Notes: generated from the sequence alone by a model not told the origin. 64,000 nucleotides of DNA from Kribbella jiaozuonensis (GCF_005233875.1 NZ_SZPZ01000001.1:620001-684000), one strand, 5' to 3'; positions 6,977 to 16,416 are shown, numbered from the stretch's first letter. A program made the numbers and translations.

Positions 6977-8194
6977 GTGGACCCCACGCTGGCTGCGGTG
7001 CTGGGCGGCGTCATCGGCGCGGCCCTGGCCCTGCTTTCGCTCGGTGCGATGATGCTTTCCGAGCGGGCCCAGCGCAAGATCCCGGAGTCACCGGACCCGA
7101 TCGTCCCGAACGGCGTCGCCACGGTCCTTTCGGTACTGCGTTCGTCCGCGGTCGTGATGGGCCCCGAGGACCAGGTCCTGCAGGCCAGCGCCCCGGCGCA
7201 CGTGCTCGGCATCGTCCGCGGTGAGCGGCTGGTGGTCGAGGACATCCTGACCATGGTCCGCCAGGTCCGGCGGGACGGTGAGATCCGCCAGCAGGACCTC
7301 GAGATCGTCCGGGGCCGGCTCGGCGCCACGCAGTACGTCAGTGCCCGGGTCGCGCCGCTGGGCAGCCAGCTGGTGCTGGTGCTGGTCGAGGACCGGACCC
7401 GGGAGCGCCGCCTGGAAGCGATCCGGCGGGACTTCACCGTCAACGTCAGCCACGAGCTGAAGACCCCGGTCGGCGCGCTGATCCTGCTCGCCGACGCGGT
7501 CTCGGAGGCCTCCGACGACCCGGAGGCGGTGCAGCGGTTCTCGGACCGGATGCGGATCGAGGCCTCGCGGCTCAGCCGGCTGGTCAAGGAGATCATCGAG
7601 CTGTCCCGGTTGCAGGGCGACGACCCGCTGGAGAACCCCGGCCCGGTCGACGTCAACGCGATCATCGAGACCGCGGTGGACCGGTGCCGGATCGACGCCG
7701 ACGACCGCGACATCAAGATCGTCGTGAAGACCGAGCCCGACCTCGAGGTGATGGGCAGCGAGGACCAGCTCGCGATGGCGATCGGCAACCTGGTCGAGAA
7801 CGCCATCAACTACAGCCCGGACGGCACCCGGGTCGCGGTCGCCGCGCACCCGATCGGTGACCTGGTCGAGCTGACCGTGTCCGACCAGGGCGTCGGCATC
7901 CCGAGCAGTGACCTGGAACGGGTCTTCGAGCGGTTCTACCGGGTCGACCGGGCCCGCAGCCGCGAGACCGGCGGTACCGGGCTCGGCCTGTCGATCGTCA
8001 AACACATCGCCTCCATCCACGGCGGCGACGTCCGGGTGTGGAGCGTCGAGGGCCAGGGCTCCACCTTCACCGTGAGACTCCCGCTGCGGCTCGAACCCGC
8101 GCCGGGTCAGACCGACTCCTCCAGCCAGGAAGAGGCGGCCGTTCCCCTGACGCCTACCCCGTCAGGTCAGATCGCAAAGGAGACAGCTTCGTGA
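6977..8194 (+). CDS. senX3: Phosphate sensor histidine kinase SenX3/PhoR
   Basis: A 405-residue membrane-anchored histidine kinase. GTG 6977 gives DPTLAAVLGGVIGAALALLSL, the N-terminal hydrophobic segment seen in the family; an upstream GTG at 6929 is in frame but adds a non-family leader. A PAS-like domain follows, then the phospho-acceptor box FTVNVSHELKTPVGAL with its His, the N box NLVENAINYSPDG and G boxes DQGVGIPSSD and GTGLGLSIVKH. The kinase senses phosphate limitation together with PhoU/Pst and phosphorylates RegX3. The stop overlaps the regX3 start (GTGA). Confidence 0.93.
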   Translation: MDPTLAAVLGGVIGAALALLSLGAMMLSERAQRKIPESPDPIVPNGVATVLSVLRSSAVVMGPEDQVLQASAPAHVLGIVRGERLVVEDILTMVRQVRRDGEIRQQDLEIVRGRLGATQYVSARVAPLGSQLVLVLVEDRTRERRLEAIRRDFTVNVSHELKTPVGALILLADAVSEASDDPEAVQRFSDRMRIEASRLSRLVKEIIELSRLQGDDPLENPGPVDVNAIIETAVDRCRIDADDRDIKIVVKTEPDLEVMGSEDQLAMAIGNLVENAINYSPDGTRVAVAAHPIGDLVELTVSDQGVGIPSSDLERVFERFYRVDRARSRETGGTGLGLSIVKHIASIHGGDVRVWSVEGQGSTFTVRLPLRLEPAPGQTDSSSQEEAAVPLTPTPSGQIAKETAS

Positions 8195-8868
8195 CCCGAG
8201 TGCTGGTCGTCGAAGACGAAGAGAGCTACAGCGACGCGCTGTCGTACGTGCTGCGCAAGGAAGGGTTCGAGGTCGCCGTCGCGGAGACCGGCCCGGATGC
8301 GCTGGACGAGTACGACCGCGCCGGTGCGGACATCGTCCTGCTCGACCTGATGCTGCCGGGTCTGTCCGGCACGGAGGTCTGCCGGGCACTGCGCAGCCGG
8401 GGCAACGTCCCGGTGATCATCGTGAGCGCCAAGGACACCGAGGTCGACAAGGTCGTCGGGCTCGAGCTGGGCGCGGACGACTACGTGACCAAGCCCTACA
8501 GTCCGCGCGAGCTGCTGGCCCGGGTGCGCGCCGTACTGCGTCGTGGGCAGGACGTCGAACTGCTTCCGGACACGCTCGAGGCCGGACCGGTTCGGATGGA
8601 CGTCGAGCGGCACGTGGTGACGGTGTCCGGGACCGAGATCCGGCTGCCGCTGAAGGAGTTCGAGCTGCTCGAGATGCTGCTGCGGAACACCGGCCGGGTG
8701 CTCACCCGCGGTCAGCTGATCGACCGGATCTGGGGCGCCGACTACGTGGGCGACACCAAGACCCTGGACGTGCACGTGAAGCGGCTGCGCTCCAAGCTCG
8801 AGAAGGACCCGTCGAACCCCGCCCATCTGGTCACGGTGCGCGGTCTCGGCTACAAGTTCGAGTCCTGA
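8191..8868 (+). CDS. regX3: Phosphate response regulator RegX3/PhoP
   Basis: A 225-residue OmpR-class response regulator. The receiver domain has VVEDE near the N-terminus, the phospho-acceptor Asp in DIVLLDLMLPG, Ser/Thr in IIVSAKD and Lys in YVTKPYSP. The C-terminal winged helix has LPLKEFELLEMLL, LIDRIWG and DVHVKRLRSKLE. It activates phosphate-scavenging genes through PHO boxes. The start GTG overlaps the senX3 stop and is preceded by AAAGGAG, so the pair is translationally coupled. Confidence 0.95.
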   Translation: MTRVLVVEDEESYSDALSYVLRKEGFEVAVAETGPDALDEYDRAGADIVLLDLMLPGLSGTEVCRALRSRGNVPVIIVSAKDTEVDKVVGLELGADDYVTKPYSPRELLARVRAVLRRGQDVELLPDTLEAGPVRMDVERHVVTVSGTEIRLPLKEFELLEMLLRNTGRVLTRGQLIDRIWGADYVGDTKTLDVHVKRLRSKLEKDPSNPAHLVTVRGLGYKFES

Positions 8869-8902
8869 GTCACACCCCCGCAGGTCGCGACGGCCTGTGG
8901 GG

Positions 8903-8921
8903 TTAGCTTAGGCTCTCCTTA
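8903..8921 (+). promoter_or_regulatory. Iron box (IdeR/DmdR-type operator)
   Basis: TTAGCTTAGGCTCTCCTTA agrees with the actinobacterial iron-box palindrome TTAGGTTAGGCTAACCTAA at 15 of 19 positions. It lies 31 bases before the siderophore-binding protein gene, where bound repressor would block the promoter when iron is sufficient. Confidence 0.8.
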
Positions 8922-8952
8922 GTTGAGGCACTTGGTCTAAGGAGAGTTCACC

Positions 8953-9972
8953 ATGTCCTGGTCCCGTACGCGGGTCGTCAGTGCGGTCACCACCGTGCTG
9001 CTCGCCACGACCACGCTGGCCGCTTGCGGCAGCGACGGCGACAAGCAGGCCGACACATCGGCCGGTACGGCGTCGTCGGGGTTCCCGGTCACGCTGAAGA
9101 ACACGTTCGGTGATACGACCATCACCAAGAAGCCGGAGCGGATCGTGACGCTCGGCTGGAACGCCCAGGACGTCGTCTACGCGCTGGGTGAGACCCCGGT
9201 CGGGATGCCGAAGGTCACCTACGGGCCGACCGCCGACGGCGTGACCGCGTGGGACGCGGACAAGTTCGACAAGTCAAATACGACGTTGCTCGACACCGGG
9301 GACAAGTACCCGTTCGAGCAGATCGCGGCGCTCAAGCCCGACGTCATCCTGGCCCCGTACGAGGGGTTCGACGAGGCGACGTACAAGACCCTGAGCGGGA
9401 TCGCGCCGACGGTCGCGTACCCGGGGGCGCCCTGGCAGACCACCTGGCAGGACCAGACGCTGCTGGTCGGTGAGGCGCTCGGCAAGAAGGCCGACGCGGA
9501 GAAGCTGATCACCGGTATCGAGGACAAGATCAAGCAGGTCGCGACCGAGCACCCGGAGTTCAAGGACAAGACGATCACGGTCGGCTCGTTCGGCGCCGAC
9601 AACTACGTCTACATGCCGGGCGACCCGCGGGTGCAGATCCTGAACGAGATGGGCTTCAAGAACGCGCCGGGTGTGGAGGCGCTGCAGAAGACCAATACCA
9701 AGAAGGAGTTCTCGCTCGCGATCAGCAAGGAGAAGGTCGCGGACGTCGACGCGGATGTGCTGATCGCGTACGTCGACGGGATCGGGACGCAGAAGTTCCT
9801 GTCCGACCCGGTCTACTCGTCGCTGGGGGCGGTCAAGAGCGGCGGGGCGTACGCGCTGCAGGACCAGCAGGTGATCTCCGGGATGAGCGCGGTCAGCGTG
9901 CTCAGCGTCCCGTGGGTGCTGGACAAGATGATCCCGGGCCTGTCGAAGGCAGCGTCAGCCGGCAAGAACTGA
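8953..9972 (+). CDS. Iron-siderophore ABC transporter substrate-binding lipoprotein
   Basis: A 339-residue exported lipoprotein. The signal peptide ends in lipobox LAAC at about residues 22-25. The mature part is a class III (FepB/BtuF-type) binding protein: PERIVTLGWNAQDVVYALGETPVG, then FEQIAALKPDVILAP, a long connecting helix around DAEKLITGIEDKIKQ, and a second lobe with VADVDADVLIAY. The family delivers ferric siderophores to a FecCD-type permease. No permease or ATPase is encoded nearby, so it must work with a transporter elsewhere. An iron box upstream and AAGGAGA as ribosome site support iron-dependent expression. A terminator follows. Confidence 0.88.
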   Translation: MSWSRTRVVSAVTTVLLATTTLAACGSDGDKQADTSAGTASSGFPVTLKNTFGDTTITKKPERIVTLGWNAQDVVYALGETPVGMPKVTYGPTADGVTAWDADKFDKSNTTLLDTGDKYPFEQIAALKPDVILAPYEGFDEATYKTLSGIAPTVAYPGAPWQTTWQDQTLLVGEALGKKADAEKLITGIEDKIKQVATEHPEFKDKTITVGSFGADNYVYMPGDPRVQILNEMGFKNAPGVEALQKTNTKKEFSLAISKEKVADVDADVLIAYVDGIGTQKFLSDPVYSSLGAVKSGGAYALQDQQVISGMSAVSVLSVPWVLDKMIPGLSKAASAGKN

Positions 9973-10028
9973 GCAAGAACTGAGGCTTGTACGGCGGGCC
10001 TCGGCCACCGGTTCGCCGTACGAAGAAG

Positions 10029-10059
10029 AACGGGCCGTCCCGCGCCGGGGCGGCCCGTT
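10029..10059. terminator. Bidirectional hairpin terminator between convergent genes
   Basis: AACGGGCCG pairs with CGGCCCGTT around a 13-base GC-rich loop that can extend the stem. It lies between the ends of the siderophore-binding protein gene and the convergent lipoprotein gene. Confidence 0.75.
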
Positions 10060-10073
10060 CCGCGTGCTGTGAG

Positions 10074-10721
10074 CTACTCGGCCGAGTTCGGCGACGGGGA
10101 GTAGTGGTCGTCGGTGAGGACCGGGACGTACGCCGAGACCGGCGCCGCGTTGCCGAACGTGACCGTCACGTTGACCATCTGGCCCGGCTTCGCGCCGGTG
10201 ACGATGATCGCCGGACCGGCGTCCTCGGCACCCGGGGTCGGGGCCGACGGGGTGTCGGTCGGAGTCGCGCTCGGGGTCTCCGACGGCGTCGCGCTCGGGG
10301 TGGCCCCGGCCTCGGCGATCGGCGGGGTGTCGGCACCCGGCAGGCGGAGCGCGGCGTGCGGCTCCAGCTCGACCGGCTGGGTCAGGCCCTCGAACTTGAC
10401 GTCGGTCGGCTGGTCGGCGCCCGCCTGGCCGTCCTGCGTCCCGGCCGGCGCCTGCGCGATGCTGACCAGCGTGTCCGCCTCGTCACCGTTGTTGACGATC
10501 ACGCTGTGCAGTTCGCCCTTGCCCTCGGCATCGGCCAGCACCAGCATGTTGCGGATCTTGAGCTGGCCGGACTCGAAGTTCGAGCCCTCGGCGGCCTGGT
10601 ACGGCTGCAGGGTCGGCGCATCGAAGCTCGCGCTGCACGCCGCCAGCGCGATACTGAGAGTGGCGGCGGCGCTCGCCAGCGCAGTACGCCGGACGAACCG
10701 CGAGGACAACGTGATCGGCAC
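10074..10721 (-). CDS. Conserved actinobacterial lipoprotein near carD
   Basis: A 215-residue secreted lipoprotein with lipobox LAAC at about residues 26-29. The body is a beta-rich domain, SNFESGQLKIRNMLVLAD then ELHSVIVNNGDEADTLVSI, resembling the PCu(A)C/DUF461-type lipoproteins that Streptomyces carry beside the pho and carD genes. The expected Met/His copper ligands are not evident, so copper binding is not claimed. The C-terminal third is a Thr-Pro-Ser linker (ATPSATPSETPSATPTDTP) before a last beta segment. GTG 10721 is chosen because AGAGGGA precedes it; other starts upstream lack one. Divergent from carD. Confidence 0.65.
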   Translation of the reverse strand: MPITLSSRFVRRTALASAAATLSIALAACSASFDAPTLQPYQAAEGSNFESGQLKIRNMLVLADAEGKGELHSVIVNNGDEADTLVSIAQAPAGTQDGQAGADQPTDVKFEGLTQPVELEPHAALRLPGADTPPIAEAGATPSATPSETPSATPTDTPSAPTPGAEDAGPAIIVTGAKPGQMVNVTVTFGNAAPVSAYVPVLTDDHYSPSPNSAE

Positions 10722-10964
10722 TGGAATCCCTCTCGTGCAAGCTGTTTCGACACTGTCTAGGACAGTTCGTGACGCCGTCAGGCGGCCGCCTCCGGCGCCC
10801 CAAAGCGTAGCCCTCGGGCTCCGCGACCGTGACGGCGGGATGCCCGCGACCGGGGCGGCAGGCAACGGCTCGCGCGCGTACGAGGCACGCGAGACAGCGT
10901 TTGTCAAGGCGAGAAGTGGGCCCTGACCAGCGCAAACGCCAGAACCGGACCACCGACCGCGTGG

Positions 10965-10970
10965 TAGGAT
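10965..10970 (+). promoter_or_regulatory. -10 element of the carD promoter
   Basis: TAGGAT lies 26 bases before the carD start, followed by an AAAGGGG ribosome site at 10980-10986. No convincing -35 hexamer is visible, which suits CarD-dependent actinobacterial promoters. Confidence 0.5.
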
Positions 10971-10996
10971 AGGTCTTGGAAAGGGGCACTTCACAC

Positions 10997-11482
10997 ATGA
11001 CTTTCACAGTCGGCGAGACGGTTGTTTACCCCAATCACGGAGCGGCCGTCATCGAGGACATCGAGACCCGTCAGATCAAAGGTGAGGACAAGACCTATCT
11101 GGTCTTGAGGATCGTCGCTCAGAACGACCTGGTCGTCCGGGTCCCCGCGTGCAACCTCGATCTTGTCGGCGTGCGTGACGTCGTCGATCAGGCTGGCCTG
11201 GAGCGCGTCTTCGACGTGCTGCGCGCACCGCACACGGAGGAGCCGACCAACTGGTCGCGTCGTTACAAGGCGAACCTGGAGAAGCTGCACTCCGGTGACG
11301 TGCTGAAGGTGGCAGAGGTCGTCCGCGACCTGTGGCGCCGTGAGCGTGACCGCGGTCTGTCCGCCGGTGAGAAGCGGATGCTGGCGAAGGCTCGCCAGAT
11401 CCTGGTCTCCGAGCTGGCCCTGGCCGAGCACACCAACGAGGACAAGGCCGAGGCCATCCTCGACGAGGTCCTCGCTTCCTGA
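10997..11482 (+). CDS. carD: RNA polymerase-binding transcription factor CarD
   Basis: A 161-residue protein. Residues 1-55 are the Tudor-like RNA polymerase interaction domain ([21 protein letters not shown] and the [12 protein letters not shown] strand), and the remainder is the helical DNA-binding domain with the conserved [13 protein letters not shown], the Trp of which wedges the promoter bubble. CarD stabilises open complexes at rRNA and housekeeping promoters and is essential in mycobacteria. ispD starts 14 bases downstream, the usual actinobacterial arrangement. Confidence 0.96.
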   Translation: MTFTVGETVVYPNHGAAVIEDIETRQIKGEDKTYLVLRIVAQNDLVVRVPACNLDLVGVRDVVDQAGLERVFDVLRAPHTEEPTNWSRRYKANLEKLHSGDVLKVAEVVRDLWRRERDRGLSAGEKRMLAKARQILVSELALAEHTNEDKAEAILDEVLAS

Positions 11483-11496
11483 GGTCGCAGTTCTGA

Positions 11497-12195
11497 ATGA
11501 CTAGCGCGGTCGTGATTCCCGCGGCCGGGTTAGGGCTGCGGCTCGGTGGTGAGACACCGAAGGCATTTCGAGAGGTCGGTGGCGATTCGCTGCTGGTCCA
11601 CGCGGTGCGTGGACTGAAGGCAGCGACCGCCGCCGACCTCAGCTGTTTCGTGGTCGCCGTACCGCCGGGCACCGAGGAGACGGTCTCCAAGGAGCTCGAG
11701 CCGTACGTCGGGGACGCGACGCTGCTCGTCGTCGCCGGCGGCGCCGAGCGACCCGATTCGGTCCGGGCTGCCCTCGAGGTGGTCCCGGTCGACGGGATCG
11801 ACTGCATCCTGGTGCACGACGCGGCGCGGGCGTTCGTTCCGGCCGACGCGATCGAGCGGGTGGTCGCGGCGGTGCGAGCCGGCGCGCAGGCCGTCGTACC
11901 GGTGGTGCCGGTGACGGACACGATCAAGCGGGTCGGGCCGAGTGGCGAGGTCGTCGACACGCCTGACCGTTCGACGTTGGTTGCCGTCCAGACGCCGCAG
12001 GGGTTCGCTCCTGAGGTGCTGCGGCGCGCGCACGCCGCCGGCGCTGACGCGGGCGTGACGGATGACGCGATGATGTGTGAGCGGCTCGGGGTGACCGTGC
12101 AGACGGTCGAGGGATCGCCCGATGCGTTCAAGGTGACCCGCCCGCAGGACCTGCTGCTGGCCGAGGCGTTGTTGGCGGAGAGGCGGCTCGGATGA
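11497..12195 (+). CDS. ispD: 2-C-methyl-D-erythritol 4-phosphate cytidylyltransferase
   Basis: A 232-residue cytidylyltransferase that makes CDP-methylerythritol in the MEP isoprenoid pathway. The N-terminal nucleotide loop is [18 protein letters not shown], with G, R and K of the CTP site. [22 protein letters not shown] and [10 protein letters not shown] followed by TDDA complete the signature. Its stop overlaps the ispF start as ATGA. Confidence 0.95.
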   Translation: MTSAVVIPAAGLGLRLGGETPKAFREVGGDSLLVHAVRGLKAATAADLSCFVVAVPPGTEETVSKELEPYVGDATLLVVAGGAERPDSVRAALEVVPVDGIDCILVHDAARAFVPADAIERVVAAVRAGAQAVVPVVPVTDTIKRVGPSGEVVDTPDRSTLVAVQTPQGFAPEVLRRAHAAGADAGVTDDAMMCERLGVTVQTVEGSPDAFKVTRPQDLLLAEALLAERRLG

Positions 12196-12662
12196 AGATC
12201 CCGCGAGTCGGCAACGGTATCGACGTACACCCGTTGGAGGACGGCCGCCAGATGTGGCTGGCCGGACTGCACTGGCCGGATGAGCCTGCTGGGCTGTCGG
12301 GTCATTCGGACGGAGACGCGGCCGCGCATGCCATCTGTACGGCGTTGCTCACGGCGGCGAAGCTGGGTGACCTGGGTTCGAACTTCGGCACCGCCGAGCC
12401 CGAGTGGGCCGGTGCGGCCGGGGTCGCGCTGGTGGCGGAGGCTGCTCGCCGGGTGCGAGCCGCCGGGTTCGAGATCGGGAACGTGACGGTGCAGATCGTC
12501 TGCAACCGCCCTCGAATCGGCGCCCGCCGCGAGGAGGCGGAGAAGGTGTTGTCGGCTGCCTGCGACGCCGAGGTCTCGGTGAGCGCGGCAACAACCGACG
12601 GCCTGGGCTTTCCCGGCCGGGGCGAAGGTATCGTCGCCCTCGCCACCGCCCTTATCTATTGA
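12192..12662 (+). CDS. ispF: 2-C-methyl-D-erythritol 2,4-cyclodiphosphate synthase
   Basis: A 156-residue trimeric zinc enzyme of the MEP pathway. The metal ligands are in GNGIDVHP (Asp and His) and the following [12 protein letters not shown]. The CMP-binding loop is [16 protein letters not shown]. The loop after the second motif reads [11 protein letters not shown] rather than the more common GDIG-HFP, a divergence also seen in other actinobacteria. The end overlaps by 11 bases the convergent nitrilase gene. In Mycobacterium and Streptomyces cysS follows directly; here it is 24.5 kb away. Confidence 0.93.
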   Translation: MKIPRVGNGIDVHPLEDGRQMWLAGLHWPDEPAGLSGHSDGDAAAHAICTALLTAAKLGDLGSNFGTAEPEWAGAAGVALVAEAARRVRAAGFEIGNVTVQIVCNRPRIGARREEAEKVLSAACDAEVSVSAATTDGLGFPGRGEGIVALATALIY

Positions 12663-13611
12663 CCGGGTCCGTCGAGAATCTGGCGGCACGCGGGTCGAGT
12701 TCGTTGCCTTGGCGTTCGGTGAGGAGGCCGTAGAGCTCGGGTCGCCGGCCGCGCAGCCAGCGCCTGCCAGTTGCCAGAGGCACCAAATCCAGGTCGAGGT
12801 CGGCAATGACCACGGCCTCCGCCGGTACGGGTGTCTCGGCGACGATCCGGCCGTATGGGTCCAGGATCATCGCGTTCCCGGTCCGGAATTCGTCGTCGTC
12901 GCGGCCGACACCGTTGCTGAACAGCACGAACATCCCGTTGTCGTGTGCCCGCGCCGGCAGCCACCGCATCAGCCAGCCCCGCCCGCTCGGGCCGTTGAAC
13001 GCCTCCGCGATCGCTGCCTGGTCGCCGCTCTCCCAGACCTCGAGCGGGATCGGCCTCATCCCGTGCGGGCTGCGCGAGTTCGTCCCGCCCGTCTGATGCG
13101 GCGCGATCAGGACCGTTGCACCGAGCAACGCCGTGATCCGGACGTTCTCGACCAGGTTGTTGTCCCAGCAGATCAGTACGCCGGCCCGGAATCCCCAGGG
13201 CGTGTCGAACACCGTGTACGACGATCCGCTCGCGATCTGCTCATGCTCGAACGCGTGCAGCTTCCGGTGCACGTGGACGGTCCCGTCCGGCAGGCAGACG
13301 GCGTACGCGTTGAAGAGTGTGTCGTCGGCGATCTCGAGGAAGCCGACGCCGAGGCCGGCGTCCAGTTCCTTGGCCAGGGCAAGTACTCGCGTGACCAGCG
13401 GTCCGTCGGCGGGCTCGGCCAACTCGTGCAGTCGCTCGGGCGTGTGCCGGCGGAGGTGCCAGTAGCCGAGCAGGCACAGCTCCGGGAACACGACCAGCCG
13501 GGCGCCGTCGGCAACCGCCGTACGGGCGAGTCGTTCGACGGTGGCGAGGTTGATCGACGGCTGGTCGGGGGTCGGCTCGAACTGGACGACGGCGGCGCGG
13601 AAGGACGTCAT
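12652..13611 (-). CDS. Carbon-nitrogen hydrolase (nitrilase superfamily)
   Basis: A 319-residue cytoplasmic amidase/nitrilase-fold enzyme. The Glu-Lys-Cys triad is visible: Glu in [11 protein letters not shown], Lys in VHRKLHAF and Cys in VLICWDNN. A second conserved Glu lies in [11 protein letters not shown]. Substrate cannot be told from sequence; the family includes nitrilases, amidases and carbamoylases. Divergent from a LysR regulator with a palindrome in the shared 70-base promoter region, so the regulator probably controls it. It overlaps the ispF end by 11 bases. Confidence 0.85.
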   Translation of the reverse strand: MTSFRAAVVQFEPTPDQPSINLATVERLARTAVADGARLVVFPELCLLGYWHLRRHTPERLHELAEPADGPLVTRVLALAKELDAGLGVGFLEIADDTLFNAYAVCLPDGTVHVHRKLHAFEHEQIASGSSYTVFDTPWGFRAGVLICWDNNLVENVRITALLGATVLIAPHQTGGTNSRSPHGMRPIPLEVWESGDQAAIAEAFNGPSGRGWLMRWLPARAHDNGMFVLFSNGVGRDDDEFRTGNAMILDPYGRIVAETPVPAEAVVIADLDLDLVPLATGRRWLRGRRPELYGLLTERQGNELDPRAARFSTDPVNR

Positions 13612-13633
13612 ACGACCATCGAAACGCCGAGGC

Positions 13634-13653
13634 GTCTATGACGTCCAATAGAC
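13634..13653. promoter_or_regulatory. Palindromic LysR-type operator
   Basis: GTCTAT and ATAGAC are inverted across eight bases in the intergenic space between the nitrilase and LysR genes. The site includes a T-N11-A core, the hallmark of LysR boxes, and is placed to control both divergent promoters. Confidence 0.65.
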
Positions 13654-13681
13654 GTTTGAGACAATTCCATATCCTGGGGTT

Positions 13682-14560
13682 ATGGATCTCCGTCTGCTCC
13701 GGGCGTTCGTCACGGTGGCCAGGCTGCGGAACTTCGGTGCCGCGGCCGAGGAGTTGTCGACCAGTCAGCCGGCGCTGACCAAGCAGATCCAGGTACTGGA
13801 GCGTCGGGTCGGTTCGGTGCTGTTCAGTCGCGGCCGTCATGGTGCGCGGCTGACGCCGGCCGGGGAGCTGCTGCTTCCTGACGCTCTGGAGTTGCTGGAC
13901 CGGTCGGAGGCTTTCGAACGGCGGGCTGTGCAGGTCGCGTCCGGGGCCGAGGGGTCGCTGGCGATCGGGTTCGGATTGTCCGGGATCGAGCTTGCCCCGA
14001 AGGCGGTTGCGCTGTTCCGGAGCCGGTGGCCGGGAGTGACGATCTCGCTCGAGGACATGCCGTCGTCGGTGCAGTGTGAGCGACTGCTGGCCGGGAGTCT
14101 GCAGATCGGGTTCGTCCGGCTGCCGGTGCCGGCCGGTCTCGAACACCTTCGGTTACGGCGGGATCGGCTCACGCTCGCGGTGCCGGCCGGGCAGGATCTG
14201 CCGCGTGACCTGGTCAGCTGGATCGACGCCCGCCCGCTGATCCGGCTCACGCCGTCGCGGGGGCCGGGGCTGACGGCCCAGATCAACAGCCTGTACGCCG
14301 AGCTTGGTTGCCATCCGCAAATACTTCAGGAAGCCGGCGATCTACAGACCGTACTCGCCCTGACCGCCGCCGGCGCCGGGCCTGCCGTCGTACCGCAGTC
14401 CGCCGAACGGATCGCACCACCCGAGGTCCGCCTGGTGCCACTGCCGGGCCGCGCCGCAACCTGGTGGACCGGCACCGCCTGGGCCACCAGAACCCCACTC
14501 ACCGAACGCTTCGTAAAAGCCGCCGCCGAAGTAGCCCGCCAGGTCAGGGACCGGAGCTGA
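13682..14560 (+). CDS. LysR-family transcriptional regulator
   Basis: A 292-residue regulator. The N-terminal winged helix-turn-helix is MDLRLLRAFVTVARLRNFGAAAEELSTSQPALTKQIQVLE (given here in pieces: RNFGAAAEEL and SQPALTKQI), followed by a linker helix and a two-lobed effector domain from about residue 90. The family binds a small ligand to regulate an adjacent divergent gene, here the nitrilase. The 3' end overlaps 17 bases of the convergent membrane-protein gene. Confidence 0.88.
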   Translation: MDLRLLRAFVTVARLRNFGAAAEELSTSQPALTKQIQVLERRVGSVLFSRGRHGARLTPAGELLLPDALELLDRSEAFERRAVQVASGAEGSLAIGFGLSGIELAPKAVALFRSRWPGVTISLEDMPSSVQCERLLAGSLQIGFVRLPVPAGLEHLRLRRDRLTLAVPAGQDLPRDLVSWIDARPLIRLTPSRGPGLTAQINSLYAELGCHPQILQEAGDLQTVLALTAAGAGPAVVPQSAERIAPPEVRLVPLPGRAATWWTGTAWATRTPLTERFVKAAAEVARQVRDRS

Positions 14561-15113
14561 ACCCTGGGTTGACGACCTGGCGGACGTTGCCGTGCAGGCG
14601 GCGGTTGTGGACGGCGGCGGCCGCGATGATGCCGGCGGCAACGAGCAGGCAGAGGACGCCGCCGACGAGGTCCGCGGTCACGTTCTCCTCGCCGGCGAAC
14701 TCGGGCTGCAGTACGCCGTGCTTGTCGAGGATGACCGGGACCTTGCCGTCGGGGAAGTCGTGCGAGCCGTGTTTGGTGAAGTCGTAGCTGTGGCCGTTCG
14801 GGCAGTCCGCGGTGAACTCGTACACCGGGTCGCCGTCGTACCCGCGGACGTGGCAGGTGATCGTCGTACCGACCTGGGACAGCGCGACCGGCGTCGGCGT
14901 CATCACGAACGGTACGGCGGCCAGCCCGCCGGCCAGCGCACCGAAGTACCCGAAGTTGCCGCCGCCCAGCGTCGCGATCCCCATCACCAGGAACCCGGCG
15001 CCAAGGATCAGCACGAGCACCGACAGCACGATGTCGTGCGGCGGAAACGTGTACAACGCGCCTGCCGCGACCAGCAGCACCCAGCCCAGCACGATGTGAT
15101 GCCAGCTCCGCAC
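14544..15113 (-). CDS. Small integral membrane protein, unknown function
   Basis: A 189-residue protein with hydrophobic segments at about residues 7-23, 28-50, 55-75 and 150-168. Between the third and fourth lies an extracellular-looking loop with two cysteines (TTITCHVRG and TADCPNGHS). No family is recognised. It begins four bases after the M1 peptidase gene stop on the same strand, so it is likely the last gene of the pls-peptidase transcript. Confidence 0.6.
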   Translation of the reverse strand: MRSWHHIVLGWVLLVAAGALYTFPPHDIVLSVLVLILGAGFLVMGIATLGGGNFGYFGALAGGLAAVPFVMTPTPVALSQVGTTITCHVRGYDGDPVYEFTADCPNGHSYDFTKHGSHDFPDGKVPVILDKHGVLQPEFAGEENVTADLVGGVLCLLVAAGIIAAAAVHNRRLHGNVRQVVNPGFSSGP

Positions 15114-15117
15114 CGGT

Positions 15118-16416
15118 TTATCGCCTCCGGGGCAGGGGCGGTAGCTCGTAGGAGTCCAGCCAGGCGGCGAACAGGTGGCGGAGGACTTCTTCGTCCGGGC
15201 TGAAGGTGGTTGCCAGCGCGATGAACTCGGTGGTGGTGACCGAGCTGTGCCGATGGACCTTGGTCCAGGTGTGTAGGAGTTCGAAGAATGCCTCGTCGCC
15301 CAGGTGCTTGCGCAGTACGTGCAGGGTGATCGCGCCGCGCTTGTAGAGGCGGTCGTCGAACATCAGTTCCGGGCCGGGGTCCGACAGCATCAGGTCCTGC
15401 GGGAGGCCCTTCAACCGCGAGTGGGCCTTCGAGACCTGTTGGTCGGCGGTGAGGCCGCGTGACTCCTCGGACCACAACCACTCGGCGTAGCAGGCGAAGC
15501 CTTCGTTCAGCCAGATGTGCTGCCAGCTCGCCGGCGTCAGGCTGTTGCCGAACCACTGGTGCGCCAGCTCGTGCGCGACCAGCCGCTCCGATCCGCGCCG
15601 CCCGTCGACATGGTTGCTGCCGAACACCGAGATGCCCTGCGCCTCGAGCGGGATCTCCAGCGGATCGTCGGTCACCACGACCGCGTACGCGCCGAACGGG
15701 TACGGCCCGAACTGCCGGCAGAACAGCTTCATCATGTCCTGCTGCCGCCCGAAGTCGTGCCGGAACTCGCGGATCAGTCGACCCGGCAGCACGCCCCGCA
15801 TCGTCACCGGTGACGTGGCCAGGTCCACCTCGTCGTACGACCCGATCTGCACGGTGGCGAGGTACGTCGCCATCGGCGCGGCCTGGTCGAACACCCACGT
15901 CGTACGGCTCGCCTTGACCCGCCGCGACACCAGCCGCCCGTTCGCGACGACGCGGTACGGCGAATCCGTGGTGATCGAGATCCGGTAATGGGCCTTGTCG
16001 CCGGGGTGGTCGTTGCACGGGAACCAGGTCGCCGCGCCGCTCGGCTGGCTCGCGACGATCACGCCCTCGGTGAGTTCCTCCCAGCCGAGCTCGCCCCACG
16101 GGCTGTCCTCGGGCTTCGGGTTCCCGCCGTACTGGATGTCGACGGTGAACTCGGCGCCGTCGGGCAGGTTCGCGGTGATGTAGAGCTTGCCCGCGCGCTG
16201 CGTGAAGCGCTGCGGGCGGCGGCCGTTGACCAGCACCTTCGACGCGCGCAGCCCGGAGAGGTCGAAGCTGAACCGGGACAGCGGCTGGGTAGCGAAGGCC
16301 GTGATGGTCGCCTTGCCGTTCAGGCGGTTGCTGTTGACCCGATAGTCGAGCTCCAGGTCGTACGACTCGACCTTGTAGCCGGCGTTTCCATGAGTGGGCA
16401 CATAAGGGTCAACCAT
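15118..16416 (-). CDS. M1-family zinc aminopeptidase, coupled to the polylysine-type synthetase
   Basis: A 432-residue peptidase of the M1 family without the long C-terminal helical domain. Zinc site: HELAHQWFGN at residues 282-291 and Glu in LNEGFACYAE near 305. The exopeptidase loop reads EAQGISVFGSNH instead of GAMEN, and the catalytic Tyr is probably in LYKRGA. The start at 16416 forms TGATG with the stop of the synthetase gene, so translation is coupled. An upstream in-frame ATG (16428) adds four residues. Known epsilon-polylysine producers have Zn aminopeptidases that trim or degrade the polymer; the same role here is an inference from coupling. Confidence 0.85.
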   Translation of the reverse strand: MVDPYVPTHGNAGYKVESYDLELDYRVNSNRLNGKATITAFATQPLSRFSFDLSGLRASKVLVNGRRPQRFTQRAGKLYITANLPDGAEFTVDIQYGGNPKPEDSPWGELGWEELTEGVIVASQPSGAATWFPCNDHPGDKAHYRISITTDSPYRVVANGRLVSRRVKASRTTWVFDQAAPMATYLATVQIGSYDEVDLATSPVTMRGVLPGRLIREFRHDFGRQQDMMKLFCRQFGPYPFGAYAVVVTDDPLEIPLEAQGISVFGSNHVDGRRGSERLVAHELAHQWFGNSLTPASWQHIWLNEGFACYAEWLWSEESRGLTADQQVSKAHSRLKGLPQDLMLSDPGPELMFDDRLYKRGAITLHVLRKHLGDEAFFELLHTWTKVHRHSSVTTTEFIALATTFSPDEEVLRHLFAAWLDSYELPPLPRRR

